Below, one piece after another: positions 1-8,607 of a stretch of 64,000 bases of DNA. This DNA comes from Subtercola boreus (lineage in GTDB: Bacteria > Actinomycetota > Actinomycetes > Actinomycetales > Microbacteriaceae): positions 2,170,001 to 2,234,000 of the forward strand of contig NZ_VFOO01000001.1 in NCBI RefSeq assembly GCF_006716115.1. The letters run 5' to 3'. The notes below the pieces were generated by a model. It was not told where the DNA came from and searched no databases. It was given only the letters and a program-made list of their open reading frames with translations. Each line of letters opens with the position of its first letter. Within the stretch, counting starts at the first letter, position 1. The translations under genes and the position numbers were made by a program.

Positions 1-828
1 GCTTACGCACTGGATTCGGCAGCGGTGGCTGCGGACGCCGGCGGCGCTGTCGTCGACCGGATCCGCTGGACGACGCTGCTCGACGGCTGGCACTACGACT
101 CCACCTGGGGTGACGAGCCGGCCCCGGATCCGCTGCGGATCGAACTCCGCGTGCCCGCGGAGCTTGCCGCGGCGACCACGACGGCGGGCTGGAACAGTCT
201 CGACACCAGTGCCTCCGACAACCCGCGCGAGTGGCCACCGTCGGTGGTGCCGTTCGACGCACCCGAATACGCGGGTGGGGTCGGCGGGAGCAGCAGCAGC
301 GCGGCCGGCAGCACCGGCAGCACCGCTCGCGACACGACGAGCACCACCACCACGGCTCCTGACGGCACCGTCTCGCACGTTCTCGACCTGCGGGGCGGAG
401 ATGACGAGGGCGGCTACCCGTTCGACCTCACCGTCGACGGCACCGGAGCGACGGTCGACTTCCCCTCCGGAACATTCCAGGGCCCCGACACCGGAACCCT
501 CGGCTACACCCGGATCGCTGCGGCTGCGCCCGTCTCCGTGGTGCTCCTCCTCGGCGCACTCGCCCTGGTCTTCGGCGGACTGGGCGCGTGCTTCGGGTTC
601 TCCCGCCGGCCGCGGGTGTTCACCCCGGGCCTCCTCCGGGACCTGGTGCGCTGGCTCGCCCCGACCGCGTCACTTGCGACGATCATCCTGTTCATCTGGA
701 TGACGATCGACATGCCGAGCGACCATCCCGACTTCGCACCCCTCGGGATCTCTGCGCTCGTGGCCCTGGCTGCCGGCACCGCCGGGCTCCTGCTGACCCG
801 GCGGAAGCGTACCCCGAAAGCGCCGTAG
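1..828 (+). CDS. Membrane protein, 5' end missing
   Basis: The frame is open from base 1, so the gene begins upstream of the window; a GTG at position 25 is in frame but the codons before it read on normally. The visible part has an extracytoplasmic-looking first half with a Ser/Thr-rich stretch near residues 95-120. Three hydrophobic segments follow, at about residues 165-190, 210-230 and 240-258, and the protein ends in a basic tail (RRKRTPKAP). I do not recognise the family. Role unknown; probably an envelope protein. Confidence 0.75.
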   Translation, partial: AYALDSAAVAADAGGAVVDRIRWTTLLDGWHYDSTWGDEPAPDPLRIELRVPAELAAATTTAGWNSLDTSASDNPREWPPSVVPFDAPEYAGGVGGSSSSAAGSTGSTARDTTSTTTTAPDGTVSHVLDLRGGDDEGGYPFDLTVDGTGATVDFPSGTFQGPDTGTLGYTRIAAAAPVSVVLLLGALALVFGGLGACFGFSRRPRVFTPGLLRDLVRWLAPTASLATIILFIWMTIDMPSDHPDFAPLGISALVALAAGTAGLLLTRRKRTPKAP

Positions 829-845
829 CCCCGGCGCGCCCGCGC

Positions 846-851
846 TAGCCT
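846..851 (+). promoter_or_regulatory. -10 box TAGCCT of a probable leaderless promoter
   Basis: TAGCCT fits the actinobacterial TANNNT -10 consensus and ends exactly 6 nt (GAAGGG) before the ATG at 858. Transcription would therefore start at or next to the A of the start codon. No clear -35 box is visible. Confidence 0.45.
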
Positions 852-857
852 GAAGGG

Positions 858-2132
858 ATGGGCACCACCGACCAGTACACGTTCCGCACCTTCCCGGCCG
901 CCACAGCCGCCGACGGATCGGCCGACCCCGACACCGCGGCCTGGCTCGACGCCGAACGGCGGGGCTTCCATGACAACCGTCTGGACCCGGCGGGCAGGGC
1001 GGCCGCCGCGGCGCGTCTCGTGGCCGACGGTCGTCAGCTCACGGGGGTCTACACCGGTGATTCCGGGCCCGTCGCCACGTTCGCCTCGTTCACCGGGACC
1101 CTCAACGTCGGCGCCGAAGACCTCCTGCCCACCCACCTGATCTCGAACGTGACCGTGCGCCCCACGCACCGCCGTCGCGGCCTGCTCCGCAGCATGATGA
1201 CCGAGAACCTCCGCCGGGCATCCGAAGCCGGCTTCCCGCTCGCGGCGCTCACCGTCTCCGAGGCCACCATCTACCGCCGTTTCGGGTTCGGCGTGGCCAC
1301 CACCGTCGGGCACAGCACCGTCAGCACCGGCGAGCGGTTCCGGATGCTCGTGCCGCCGCCCGGCCGCGCCGAGTACATCGAACTCACCGAACTCGCGCGC
1401 CTCGCGCCCGCCGTCTTCGCGCGCTTCCACGCCGCGCACCCCGGCTCTGTCGACCGGCACGCCGCCACCTGGCAGCGCATCACCGGCGAACTCACCGACA
1501 GCGGCCAACCCGACCTCTCGGTCTACGCGGCCGCCCACTACGACGACGACGGCCATCCCGACGGCTACGTCTCCTACCGGTCGACGAGCGACAGCAACCC
1601 GCGCACGCTCGAGGTACTCGACCTCATCGCGGCCACCGACGGCGCCTATCTCGGACTCTGGGACTTCCTCGCATCCATCGACCTCGCCGGCCTCGTCGAC
1701 TGGAAGATCGCGCCCGCCGACGACCCCCTCCGCTGGGCCGTCGCGGACTGGCGCGGCATCACCCAGACCTTCGTCGAGGACTGGCTCTGGCTCCGCGTGC
1801 TCGACGTGCCCGCCGCCTTCGAGGCGCGCGGTTACCTGCCGGCCGCCTCCGGTGAGATCGTGCTGCAGGTCTCGGATGCGCTCGGCTACGCGGCGGGCAC
1901 GTTCCGCCTGCGGGTCGCGGATGCCCGGGCCAGCGTCACCCGCCTCGCCGACACCGACGCCCCCGACCTCACCCTCGACGCGCCCGAACTCGGCTCGCTC
2001 TACCTCGGCGGGGTCGACCCGCTCACCCTTCTCGCCGCGGGCCGCCTCACCGAGCACACCCCCGGCGCCGCCCGCCGCCTCGCCGCCCTCCTCGCGCCCA
2101 CCGCCCCCGTCTACGGCACCAGCCACTTCTGA
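858..2132 (+). CDS. Eis-like GNAT family N-acetyltransferase
   Basis: The 424-aa protein has the layout of the Eis family: an N-terminal GNAT domain with the acetyl-CoA-binding motif (VTVRPTHRRRGLLRSMM, near residues 95-111), a second degenerate GNAT-like half, and a C-terminal sterol-carrier-like domain. The YRRFGFG segment near residue 138 is typical of Eis and Eis-like enzymes. These acetylate lysines or aminoglycosides in other actinobacteria, but the substrate here is unknown. The ATG at 858 is supported by a -10 box placed for leaderless transcription. It is convergent with the SDR at 2351. Confidence 0.88.
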   Translation: MGTTDQYTFRTFPAATAADGSADPDTAAWLDAERRGFHDNRLDPAGRAAAAARLVADGRQLTGVYTGDSGPVATFASFTGTLNVGAEDLLPTHLISNVTVRPTHRRRGLLRSMMTENLRRASEAGFPLAALTVSEATIYRRFGFGVATTVGHSTVSTGERFRMLVPPPGRAEYIELTELARLAPAVFARFHAAHPGSVDRHAATWQRITGELTDSGQPDLSVYAAAHYDDDGHPDGYVSYRSTSDSNPRTLEVLDLIAATDGAYLGLWDFLASIDLAGLVDWKIAPADDPLRWAVADWRGITQTFVEDWLWLRVLDVPAAFEARGYLPAASGEIVLQVSDALGYAAGTFRLRVADARASVTRLADTDAPDLTLDAPELGSLYLGGVDPLTLLAAGRLTEHTPGAARRLAALLAPTAPVYGTSHF

Positions 2133-2350
2133 CCCACGGCGCGCCCGCGCCCGCCCCCGCGCCGCGCCTCGCGCGTGACCTGCCCAACGCCACATGGACG
2201 AATCTCAGCCAGAACGACACCGTATACAGCATCGTGGCGGCCCAGGCTCGTCCATTCGGCGCGTGATCCACTATCGTCGTCGGTGCCCCCACGACACCAC
2301 GGTGCGGCCTCCGGCAGGGGCGGGCCCGTTGGGTGCGGGCGCGCGGAGCG

Positions 2351-3136
2351 CTAGGAGAACTGGATGCCGCCGTCGACGAGGATGGTCTGGCCGGTGATGT
2401 AGTCCGAGTCCGGGGAGGCGAGGAACGACACCAGTTGCGCGACGTCGTTCGGCACGGAGACCCGGCCGAGCAGAATCGACTTCGCGTTCTCGGCGAGCGC
2501 CTCACCTTTCTCAAGACCGTCGCGGGCGCCGAGCTTCTCGTCGATGAGGTCCCACATGGCCGTGCCGACGATGCCGGGGCCGTAGGCGTTCACCGTGATC
2601 TTGTGCTCGGCCCACTCCATGGCGGCCGCCTGGGTGAGCCCGCGCACGGCCCACTTGGTGGCGGAGTACGGGCCGAGGAACGCAAACGGCCGGAACGCGA
2701 CGATGGATGCCGCACCGACGATCTTGCCGCTGGTGCCCTGCGCGATGAACTGCCGGGCCGCCGCGCGGTAACTGTTGAAGACACCCTTGACGTTCACGTC
2801 GAAGATCGTGTCGAAGTCGGAACTCTTGTATTCCAGCAGCGACTCGACCTGGGCGATGCCCGCGTTCGCGATGAAGACGTCGAGCTGGCCGCCGGCCTCG
2901 ACAGCCGAAGCGACGAGGGCCTCGACCGACGCCTCGTCTGCGACATCCACCGTCGCACCGGTCGCCGTTCCGCCTGCCGCAGTGATCGCCGCGACGACAG
3001 AGTCGATGCCCGCCTGCGCCCTCGGCAGGTCGGCCACGATGACGTGCAGTCCGTCCTGGGCGAGGCGCTGCGCGATGCCCTCACCGATTCCGCGTGCTGC
3101 TCCGGTCACTACTGCGACTCGTGTGTGCTGGCTCAT
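2351..3136 (-). CDS. Acetoin/2,3-butanediol-type short-chain dehydrogenase
   Basis: This is a 261-aa classical SDR. It has the Rossmann motif TGAARGIG near residue 11, NAG at about 89-91, a catalytic Ser near 142 and Y-x3-K (YSATK) near residue 157, and it ends in DGG. Features such as VNAYGPGIV and [10 protein letters not shown] followed by a helix resemble meso-2,3-butanediol dehydrogenase/diacetyl reductase, which interconverts diacetyl, acetoin and butanediol with NAD(H). The start is supported by AAGGAGG 5 nt before the ATG. It stands alone between divergent and convergent neighbours. Substrate assignment is by resemblance only. Confidence 0.85.
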   Translation of the reverse strand: MSQHTRVAVVTGAARGIGEGIAQRLAQDGLHVIVADLPRAQAGIDSVVAAITAAGGTATGATVDVADEASVEALVASAVEAGGQLDVFIANAGIAQVESLLEYKSSDFDTIFDVNVKGVFNSYRAAARQFIAQGTSGKIVGAASIVAFRPFAFLGPYSATKWAVRGLTQAAAMEWAEHKITVNAYGPGIVGTAMWDLIDEKLGARDGLEKGEALAENAKSILLGRVSVPNDVAQLVSFLASPDSDYITGQTILVDGGIQFS

Positions 3137-3265
3137 GAAGTCCTCCTTGACTTGGGTGAAACCGCGGCTGGTGCCGCGGGCTCATCCAAGCAGCCCGGAT
3201 CGCGCGGGGGCCAAGGCGGTTCTCACTACGTGAGAGGAGAGAAGACGCGAGGCTGAAGCTGTCGC

Positions 3266-3526
3266 TCAGCGGGCGCGCGGTGGCGGCGGTTCGTCGGAGA
3301 CCTGGTCGGCATCCTCGTCGAAGCCGGGAACCGGGATGACCGCGATGTCGACGCCCTGGCTGAGCAGCAGCAGCGCCTTGCGGGGCACGCCCTCGCCGTA
3401 GTTGACGCTCAGCCACCGGGGCTCGGCCGCGGCGAGGCCTGCAGCGATCTCGGCGAGCACATCGTCGAGGTCGCGGTCGCCGACGCTGTAGCTCTCGCCG
3501 CCGTAGATGATGTTGAGGCGTTTCAT
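3266..3526 (-). CDS. Small conserved hypothetical protein (86 aa)
   Basis: The ATG at 3526 overlaps the stop codon of the upstream gene as ATGA, so the two are probably translationally coupled. The protein is mixed alpha/beta (MKRLNIIYGGESYSVGDRDL) with an acidic, Pro-rich C-terminus. I do not recognise a domain. It is a frequent kind of partner gene next to DUF7882 proteins, but I can give no function. Confidence 0.7.
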   Translation of the reverse strand: MKRLNIIYGGESYSVGDRDLDDVLAEIAAGLAAAEPRWLSVNYGEGVPRKALLLLSQGVDIAVIPVPGFDEDADQVSDEPPPPRAR

Positions 3527-3882
3527 GAGGAGGCCGATCCCCTCACGGAAGCGGTAGCGGAAGCGGAAGCAGCCATGGCCGACGGCGCCTCCGGCTCGGG
3601 TAGGAGCCGCAACCCGCCCGCCGTGTTGGCGGACTCGGCCAGCACCTCGACCCACGCCGGGTTGATGCGCGGCATCTTGCTGCCGAAGTACTTGTAGACG
3701 AGAGGCATCGACGGGTGAAGCCACACCGTGGTGCGGCCGTCGCCCACTCCGTCGTCGTCCCGCCAGCTGAAGTACAGCGGCTCGCCGCGGCGGAGCTTTG
3801 CACCGACCACGATCTGGATGTGCGCGAGCACCCGGTCGTCGAAGTCGACCTTCAGACCTGTGTTGTAGGTGAAGGTTCCCAT
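3523..3882 (-). CDS. DUF7882-type small protein of Microbacteriaceae
   Basis: The ATG at 3882 begins the characteristic MGTFTYNTGLKVDFDDRV segment, followed by AHIQIVVGAKLRRGEPLYFSW. Homologues of about 100-120 aa occur throughout Microbacteriaceae and are often mislabelled ATP-dependent DNA ligase; nothing ligase-like (no KxDG nucleotidyltransferase motif) is present. The last 30 residues are a low-complexity Ala/Ser tail. The function is unknown. A longer reading frame upstream of 3882 has no conserved content and overlaps the promoter region. Confidence 0.8.
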   Translation of the reverse strand: MGTFTYNTGLKVDFDDRVLAHIQIVVGAKLRRGEPLYFSWRDDDGVGDGRTTVWLHPSMPLVYKYFGSKMPRINPAWVEVLAESANTAGGLRLLPEPEAPSAMAASASATASVRGSASS

Positions 3883-3952
3883 GAACACCCCGTTCGACGG
3901 TGCCGGCTGCGCCCGGATCTCCCCAGGCGCCGTGCGGACGCTGAGCCGTTGA

Positions 3953-3958
3953 AGTATA
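3953..3958 (-). promoter_or_regulatory. -10 box TATACT upstream of the DUF7882 gene
   Basis: On the minus strand the sequence reads GGTTATACTTCAA, with a strong -10 element TATACT about 70 nt before the ATG at 3882. This would give an untranslated leader of about 64 nt. No good -35 is seen. Confidence 0.4.
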
Positions 3959-4058
3959 ACCTCGCGGGCGCGTGAGCGTGCATCCGCTGACCGGACACCG
4001 GCGCCCCAAACAATCAGCAAATCTCCGGGAAGTGGCATTTTCTCCGCTCCTGCGGAAA

Positions 4059-4064
4059 TATGAT
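4059..4064 (+). promoter_or_regulatory. -10 box TATGAT, probable leaderless promoter of the mod operon
   Basis: TATGAT ends 7 nt before the ATG at 4072, the usual distance for a leaderless actinobacterial transcript. This argues that translation starts at 4072 and not at the two earlier in-frame ATGs (4060 and 4063), which lie inside the promoter element. Confidence 0.45.
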
Positions 4065-4071
4065 GGGAGCT

Positions 4072-4485
4072 ATGTCGCACATACGGATTCGGGATGCCGC
4101 CCAGTACCTCGGTGTCAGCGACGACACGGTTCGCCGCTGGATCGAGAACGGCACGCTCACGAGCAGCCGGGACGATTCGGGGCGATCGGTCGTCGACGGA
4201 TTCGAACTGGCGCAGCTCGCCCGCCGGAATGCCGTGCTGCCCGACGACCCCTCGGACATCGGCCGCTCGGCCCGCAACCGTTTCGTCGGGCTCGTCACCG
4301 AGATCACCATGGACAGGGTGATGGCCCAGGTGGAACTGCAGTGCGGCCCTCACCGCGTGGTATCGCTGATGTCGAGCGAAGCCGTGCGGGAGCTGGGTCT
4401 CGAGCTCGGCTCCATCGCTGTGGCCGTCGTGAAAGCCACGACGGTGATCGTCGAAACCCCTTCAGGGAAGGTTCAGAACCCATGA
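4072..4485 (+). CDS. HTH-TOBE molybdate-responsive regulator
   Basis: The 137-aa protein has an N-terminal MerR-like excisionase helix-turn-helix (DAAQYLGVSDDTVRRWIENG, residues 8-27) and a C-terminal TOBE/MOP domain (from about residue 70). The TOBE/MOP fold binds molybdate or tungstate in ModE and Mop proteins. It probably reports intracellular molybdate and regulates the transporter genes that follow. Its stop codon overlaps the modA start as ATGA. The layout is the reverse-economy equivalent of ModE seen in many actinobacteria. DNA target not identified. Confidence 0.82.
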   Translation: MSHIRIRDAAQYLGVSDDTVRRWIENGTLTSSRDDSGRSVVDGFELAQLARRNAVLPDDPSDIGRSARNRFVGLVTEITMDRVMAQVELQCGPHRVVSLMSSEAVRELGLELGSIAVAVVKATTVIVETPSGKVQNP

Positions 4486-5321
4486 GAACGTCTGTCCGCA
4501 CCCTGGCCGCCATCGTGTTGGCGGCGGCCGTCGCGACCGGCGCGGCCGCCTGTTCGAGCGGCTCGGGAAGCTCGGCCAGCCCGGCCAGCCCGGCAAGCAC
4601 GGGCACGAGCACCTCGACCGCCGGCCCGACCGCGACCACCGCCCCGGCCGGCGCGATCACCGTCTTCGCCGCCGCGTCACTCAAGGCGACCTTCACGAAG
4701 CTCGGCACCGACTTCCAGGCCGCGAACCCGGGCACGACCGTCACGTTCAGCTTCGCCGGTTCCTCCGACCTCGTCACCCAGATCACGGGCGGCGCCCCCG
4801 CCGACGTGTTCGCCTCGGCCGACACCAAGAACATGACCAAGCTCACCGACGCCGCGCTCGTCAGCGGCACCCCGGTGGACTTCGCAACGAACATCCTCGA
4901 GATCGCGACGCCTCCCGGCAACCCGGCCGGCGTCACGTCGTTCCAGGATCTCGCGAACCCCGACATCAAGACCGTGATCTGCGCGCCGGCCGTTCCCTGC
5001 GGCGCAGCGACCGTGACCGTCGAGACCGCCACGGGCGTCACCATCCCCGCCGTGAGCGAGGAGTCGGCCGTCACCGACGTGCTCGGCAAGGTCAGTTCGG
5101 GCGAGGCTGATGCGGGGCTCGTCTATGCGACCGACGTCCAGGGCGCCGGCAGCACCGTCGAGGGGGTCCCGTTCACCGAGTCGAGCAAGGCCGTGAACAC
5201 CTACCCGATCGCCGCCCTCAGCGACACGAAGAGCGCCGGCCTCGCACAGGCGTTCATCGACTATGTGACCGGCACCGAGGGCCAGGCCGTTCTCTCGGCC
5301 GCCGGGTTCGGCAAGCCGTAG
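4482..5321 (+). CDS. modA: Molybdate ABC transporter substrate-binding lipoprotein ModA
   Basis: The 279-aa precursor has a lipoprotein signal (lipobox ending GAAAC, Cys near residue 24) and a Ser/Thr/Pro-rich tether. The periplasmic-type binding fold opens with ITVFAAASLKATFTKLG. The motifs AGSSDLVTQI and GAPADVFASAD are typical of the ModA/WtpA oxyanion-binding family, which coordinates molybdate or tungstate. The anchored protein would deliver the anion to ModB. It is coupled to the regulator upstream by an ATGA overlap and lies 3 nt before modB. Confidence 0.93.
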   Translation: MRTSVRTLAAIVLAAAVATGAAACSSGSGSSASPASPASTGTSTSTAGPTATTAPAGAITVFAAASLKATFTKLGTDFQAANPGTTVTFSFAGSSDLVTQITGGAPADVFASADTKNMTKLTDAALVSGTPVDFATNILEIATPPGNPAGVTSFQDLANPDIKTVICAPAVPCGAATVTVETATGVTIPAVSEESAVTDVLGKVSSGEADAGLVYATDVQGAGSTVEGVPFTESSKAVNTYPIAALSDTKSAGLAQAFIDYVTGTEGQAVLSAAGFGKP

Positions 5322-5324
5322 CCG

Positions 5325-6143
5325 GTGCCGCGCACCGCATCCCCGGGCCCCGCGGCCGTTCCCCGCTGGATCCTCGCCATCGCCGTCGTCGGCGCATTCT
5401 TCGTGGTGCTGCCGCTGGTGGCGATGGTCGTCCGGGTCAACTGGGGCGAATTCGTCCCGCTGATCACCTCCGACGAGTCGGTGGATGCCCTGCTGCTCAG
5501 TCTCCGCACGAGCGCAGCCGCGACGGCGCTCTGCATCGTCTTCGGGGTGCCGCTCGCGCTGGCGCTGTCCCGCACGTCGTTCCCCGGGCAGCGGATCCTC
5601 CGCTCGGTGGTGCTGCTCCCCCTCGTGCTGCCTCCCGTGGTCGGCGGCATCGCGCTGCTCTACACGTTCGGCCGCCAGGGACTGCTGCGTGAGCCGATGA
5701 ACCTGCTGGGCATCCAGATCGCGTTCTCGACGACCGCCGTCATCCTGGCGCAGACCTTCGTCGCCCTGCCGTTCCTCGTGCTGAGCCTCGAGGGGGCGCT
5801 CCGCACGGTCGGCACGCGCTACGAGGCCGTCGCCGCAACCCTCGGCGCCGGCCCGACGACCGTGCTGCGGCGCATCACCCTGCCGCTCGTACTCCCCGCG
5901 CTCGTCTCCGGCGCCGTGCTGTCGTTCGCCCGGGCACTTGGCGAATTCGGCGCCACCCTCACCTTCGCCGGCAGCCTGCAGGGTGTCACCCGCACACTGC
6001 CGCTCGAGATCTACCTGCAGCGCGAGACCGATCCCGACGCTGCCGTGGCCCTCTCCCTCGTGCTGGTCGCGGTCGCCATTCTCGTCGTCGGCCTCGCCCA
6101 CCGGGTGGGCTCCCGCAACGCGGCGGGGGGCGTGCTCTCGTGA
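5325..6143 (+). CDS. modB: Molybdate ABC transporter permease ModB
   Basis: The 272-aa protein has about six membrane segments. Its EAA loop ([19 protein letters not shown], near residues 166-184) is the contact site for the ATPase. The motifs [11 protein letters not shown] and [13 protein letters not shown] are characteristic of ModB/CysT-type oxyanion permeases. The start is GTG, 3 nt after the modA stop, and the stop overlaps the modC start as GTGA. It would form the membrane channel of the ModABC importer. Confidence 0.93.
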   Translation: MPRTASPGPAAVPRWILAIAVVGAFFVVLPLVAMVVRVNWGEFVPLITSDESVDALLLSLRTSAAATALCIVFGVPLALALSRTSFPGQRILRSVVLLPLVLPPVVGGIALLYTFGRQGLLREPMNLLGIQIAFSTTAVILAQTFVALPFLVLSLEGALRTVGTRYEAVAATLGAGPTTVLRRITLPLVLPALVSGAVLSFARALGEFGATLTFAGSLQGVTRTLPLEIYLQRETDPDAAVALSLVLVAVAILVVGLAHRVGSRNAAGGVLS

Positions 6144-7231
6144 GCCTGGCCTTCCGGGCGACCGTCGCCGCGCGGGGCTTCGACGTCTCGTTCAGCCTCG
6201 CAGAGGGCGAGACGCTCGCGATCCTCGGCCCGAACGGTGCGGGAAAGTCGACCCTGCTGAACCTGATCGCGGGGCTGCTCACCCCCGATTCGGGCGAGGC
6301 CGTGCTGGGTGGAGAGGTGCTGTTCCGGGTGCCGGGGGGTGCGGGTGCGCCCGACAGGGCTCCGGATGACCGGCCCGCCCGCCGCGTGCTCACACCGCCC
6401 CACGCGCGGAGCGTCGCCCTTCTCGCCCAGGAGGCCCTGCTCTTCCCTCATCTCAGCGTGCTGAACAACGTGGCGTTCGGACCGACCAGCGCGGGGGTGA
6501 AGCGCTCCGAGTCCCTCCGCACCGCGCGGCGCTGGCTGGCCGAGGTGGATGCCGCGGAGTTCGAGTCGCGAAAGCCCGCCCAGCTCTCCGGCGGCCAGGC
6601 GCAGCGCATCGCCGTCGCCCGCGCCCTCGCGGCCGATCCGAAGCTCCTGCTGCTCGACGAACCGCTGGCCGCCCTCGACGTGGCCGTCGCACCCGCGATC
6701 CGCCGCATGCTGAGGCGCGTCCTCGAGGGCCGCACGGCCATCATCGTCACGCACGACGTGCTGGACGCCTTCACGCTCGCCGACCACGTGATCGTCCTCG
6801 ACCGCGGACACGTCGTCGAGAGCGGCCCGACCCGCCGGGTGCTGCAGCAACCGCTCGACCCCTTCACGGCAGACATCGCCGGCCTCAACGTGCTGTCGGG
6901 CATCCGCACCGCCCACGGAATGCGCACAGCGGCCGGCGACGACCTCGTGCTCGCTGAGGCCGACGACCTTCCGCCCGGCAGCGCCTGCACGGTCGCGATC
7001 CGTCCGTCGAGCATCCGGGTGACCGCGGAACACCCCGCCGGAGTCCCGAACACTCTCGCCCTCACTCTGCAGGATCTCGAGCCCCGCGGCGATCTTGTGC
7101 GGGTGCGCGCCGGCGATCTCTCGGCCGACGTGGCACCGGCGCTCGCGGCCGATCTCGACCTCACGCCGGGGGCGGCGGTGTGGTTCTCGTTCGAGCCGTC
7201 GGCGGGGGCGCTCTACGCGACCGGGAGCTGA
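6140..7231 (+). CDS. modC: Molybdate ABC transporter ATPase ModC
   Basis: The 363-aa ATPase has Walker [10 protein letters not shown] (residues 30-38), a Q-loop near 97, the signature LSGGQ (149-153), Walker B LLLLDEP (about 169-175) and the switch His at about 205. From about residue 245 it has a C-terminal TOBE/MOP regulatory domain, as in ModC. An unusual Gly/Pro/Asp-rich insertion at about residues 64-85, between Walker A and the Q-loop, is longer than in typical ModC. It is the last gene of the operon and is followed by a strong hairpin. Confidence 0.92.
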   Translation: MSLAFRATVAARGFDVSFSLAEGETLAILGPNGAGKSTLLNLIAGLLTPDSGEAVLGGEVLFRVPGGAGAPDRAPDDRPARRVLTPPHARSVALLAQEALLFPHLSVLNNVAFGPTSAGVKRSESLRTARRWLAEVDAAEFESRKPAQLSGGQAQRIAVARALAADPKLLLLDEPLAALDVAVAPAIRRMLRRVLEGRTAIIVTHDVLDAFTLADHVIVLDRGHVVESGPTRRVLQQPLDPFTADIAGLNVLSGIRTAHGMRTAAGDDLVLAEADDLPPGSACTVAIRPSSIRVTAEHPAGVPNTLALTLQDLEPRGDLVRVRAGDLSADVAPALAADLDLTPGAAVWFSFEPSAGALYATGS

Positions 7232-7267
7232 GCACCCCGCCGATCGGACCGAGCGCAGGCAGTAAGA

Positions 7268-7302
7268 GATGCGGCCCGGAGGATGAACCTCCAGGCCGCA
7301 TC
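7268..7302 (+). terminator. Hairpin after the mod operon, probable terminator
   Basis: GATGCGGCC (7268-7276) pairs with GGCCGCATC (7294-7302). Inside it GGAGG pairs with CCTCC around an ATGAA loop, with one C/A mismatch. No T-run follows, so it would be an L-shaped, U-less terminator of the type common in actinobacteria. Confidence 0.6.
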
Positions 7303-7503
7303 GATACGCGGAGACATCGAGCGCCTGTTCCTAGCAGACGCGACGCGTGCACACGTATAGATCAGGCCCTGTACAACCCGAATTGCTGTGAGGGCCCGAG
7401 GTCAAAGATACGCTGTCAGGCCCCGAAAGCGCGACAAGTAACGGGGCCGCCTCACCCGACTAGTGGAAAAATGAACTGTAAGGGTGACAAATGTTAATAA
7501 ATC

Positions 7504-7523
7504 CCCCCGGTACGGGGGCTTTT
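7504..7523 (+). terminator. Small intrinsic terminator-like hairpin
   Basis: CCCCCG (7504-7509) pairs with CGGGGG (7513-7518) around a GTA loop and is followed by CTTTT (7519-7523). It sits in non-coding DNA, not behind a gene. It may end a small RNA started near 7356-7368, or attenuate a leader of the downstream operon. Confidence 0.5.
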
Positions 7524-7568
7524 GTGAGGTTTGGTTCGCCCCCTATCGTTAAGTCTCGTAACCCGAAG

Positions 7569-7618
7569 TCACGGTGCGGTAGATCCCGCGGAGTCCTAGC
7601 TCCGTCTACCAGCCGTGA
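7569..7618 (+). other. Nested inverted repeat, candidate structured leader RNA
   Basis: Three helices stack in order: TCACGG with CCGTGA (7569-7574/7613-7618), GGTAGA with TCTACC (7578-7583/7605-7610), and CGGAG with CTCCG (7589-7593/7600-7604). The terminal loop is TCCTAG, with internal bulges TGC, AG and TCCCG. I match it to no known riboswitch class. It lies about 310 nt upstream of the first polysaccharide gene. Confidence 0.5.
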
Positions 7619-7923
7619 GTGACGCGAAGCTCGGCCCCGATCGGCTCGTCTTTCCTAGAGTCAGCCCTTCACAGCTCTGCTTCAACGAGCTCTCTTCAAG
7701 CAATCGGTCAGAGTCTGCGCATTCTGGCCGGTTGGGAGCACTCGTACCCGTTCCCTGACAAAGAATTCCCTGTGACCCGAAATACAGGTTGATGCAATGG
7801 CCCTTCCAGCCACACACCCCCAGCACTCCAGAGTCGGTGCGCCCAAAACGTTCCTCCCCGTCCCTCGGGAGGCCGGGCGCTCAGCCACGGGTCGCCACGC
7901 TCTCCTTCCCACGAAAGCACTCC

Positions 7924-8607
7924 TTGGCTGACATCCTGGTGATTGGAGCGAGCGCCCTCGCTCGCGAAGCCCTCAACGTGATCCGCTCCGGCTCAGAGCA
8001 CCGTGCCTGCGGCGTACTCGACGATTCCCCGCCCCGTTGGGGCACCTCGATCGGCGGTGTCCCCGTGCTCGGCGGCGTCGACACGGTGGCCCAGTACCCC
8101 GGCGCCAGCCTGGTGATCTGCGTGTCCCTCGGTTCAACGCGAGCGCGCCTGGTCAACCGGCTGCAGGACCTGGGTGTGAGAGACGACCGCTACGCCCAGC
8201 TGATCCACCCGAGTGTCGAAGTCCCCCGCAACTGCCGGGTGGGTGTCGGCAGCATCATCCTGGCAGGGGTTGTCATGACCGCCGACGTCATGATCGGCCG
8301 GCACGTGGTCATCATGCCGAACGTCACCCTCACCCATGGCAACCGCATCCAGTCGTTTGCGACTCTCGGTGCCGGCAGTGCGCTCGGGCCGGGGGTGCGG
8401 GTGGGGGAAGAAGCCACCCTCGGCATGAACTCGACCGTTCGCGACCGCGTCCGAGTCGGCGACCGGTCGGTCCTCGGCCTCGGCTCCGCCCTCCTCCGCG
8501 ACCAGCCGCCCGGCGAGACCTGGATGGGCGTGCCCGCCGCGCCGAACAGGACGACCGAGACGACAGCCTCCAACACCCCTCCGCTCCGATCGATTGGAAA
8601 CTTCTGA
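7924..8607 (+). CDS. NeuD/PglD-like left-handed beta-helix acyltransferase
   Basis: From the TTG at 7924 the 227-aa protein begins MADILVIGASALAREALNVI, the N-terminal nucleotide-binding domain usual in NeuD/PglD sugar O- or N-acyltransferases. Hexapeptide repeats forming a left-handed beta-helix follow from about residue 95 (IGRHVVIMPNVTLTHGNRI). These enzymes acetylate sialic acids or UDP-amino sugars. GAAAG lies 7 nt before the TTG. In-frame ATGs at 7789 and 7792 would add 45 unconserved residues. It is the first gene of the polysaccharide operon and its stop overlaps the next ATG by one base (TGATG). Confidence 0.82.
   Translation: MADILVIGASALAREALNVIRSGSEHRACGVLDDSPPRWGTSIGGVPVLGGVDTVAQYPGASLVICVSLGSTRARLVNRLQDLGVRDDRYAQLIHPSVEVPRNCRVGVGSIILAGVVMTADVMIGRHVVIMPNVTLTHGNRIQSFATLGAGSALGPGVRVGEEATLGMNSTVRDRVRVGDRSVLGLGSALLRDQPPGETWMGVPAAPNRTTETTASNTPPLRSIGNF

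Larger units (their letters stand above)
7303..7923. other. Long structured non-coding region upstream of the polysaccharide locus
   Basis: No convincing gene lies in these 620 bases; the open frames here have no conserved content. The region is locally AT-rich (around 7468-7505) and holds several inverted repeats. GGCCCT/AGGGCC sits at 7365-7370/7391-7396, GGCCCCG/CGGGGCC at 7419-7425/7442-7448, an intrinsic-terminator-like hairpin at 7504-7523, and a nested three-helix element at 7569-7618. A TATAGA -10-like box lies at 7356-7361 and TAGAGT at 7656-7661. It probably contains the promoter and leader of the locus, possibly also a small RNA. Confidence 0.5.

Noticed and set aside
504-2195. Long minus-strand open frame of 563 codons opposite the acetyltransferase gene
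   Set aside because: The translation is low-complexity Gly/Glu/Arg/Val sequence produced by the GC bias of the opposite strand. The plus-strand Eis-like gene explains the region.
3523-3882. ATP-dependent DNA ligase label for the DUF7882-type protein
   Set aside because: The protein is only 119 aa and has no KxDG motif or nucleotidyltransferase domain.
4677-6101. Minus-strand open frame of 474 codons across modA and modB
   Set aside because: It is a mirror of the mod genes, which have clear motifs; the minus-strand translation is charged low-complexity sequence.
7303-7923. Search for a tRNA or known riboswitch in the long non-coding stretch
   Set aside because: I could fold no cloverleaf and match no known aptamer core; only generic hairpins are seen.
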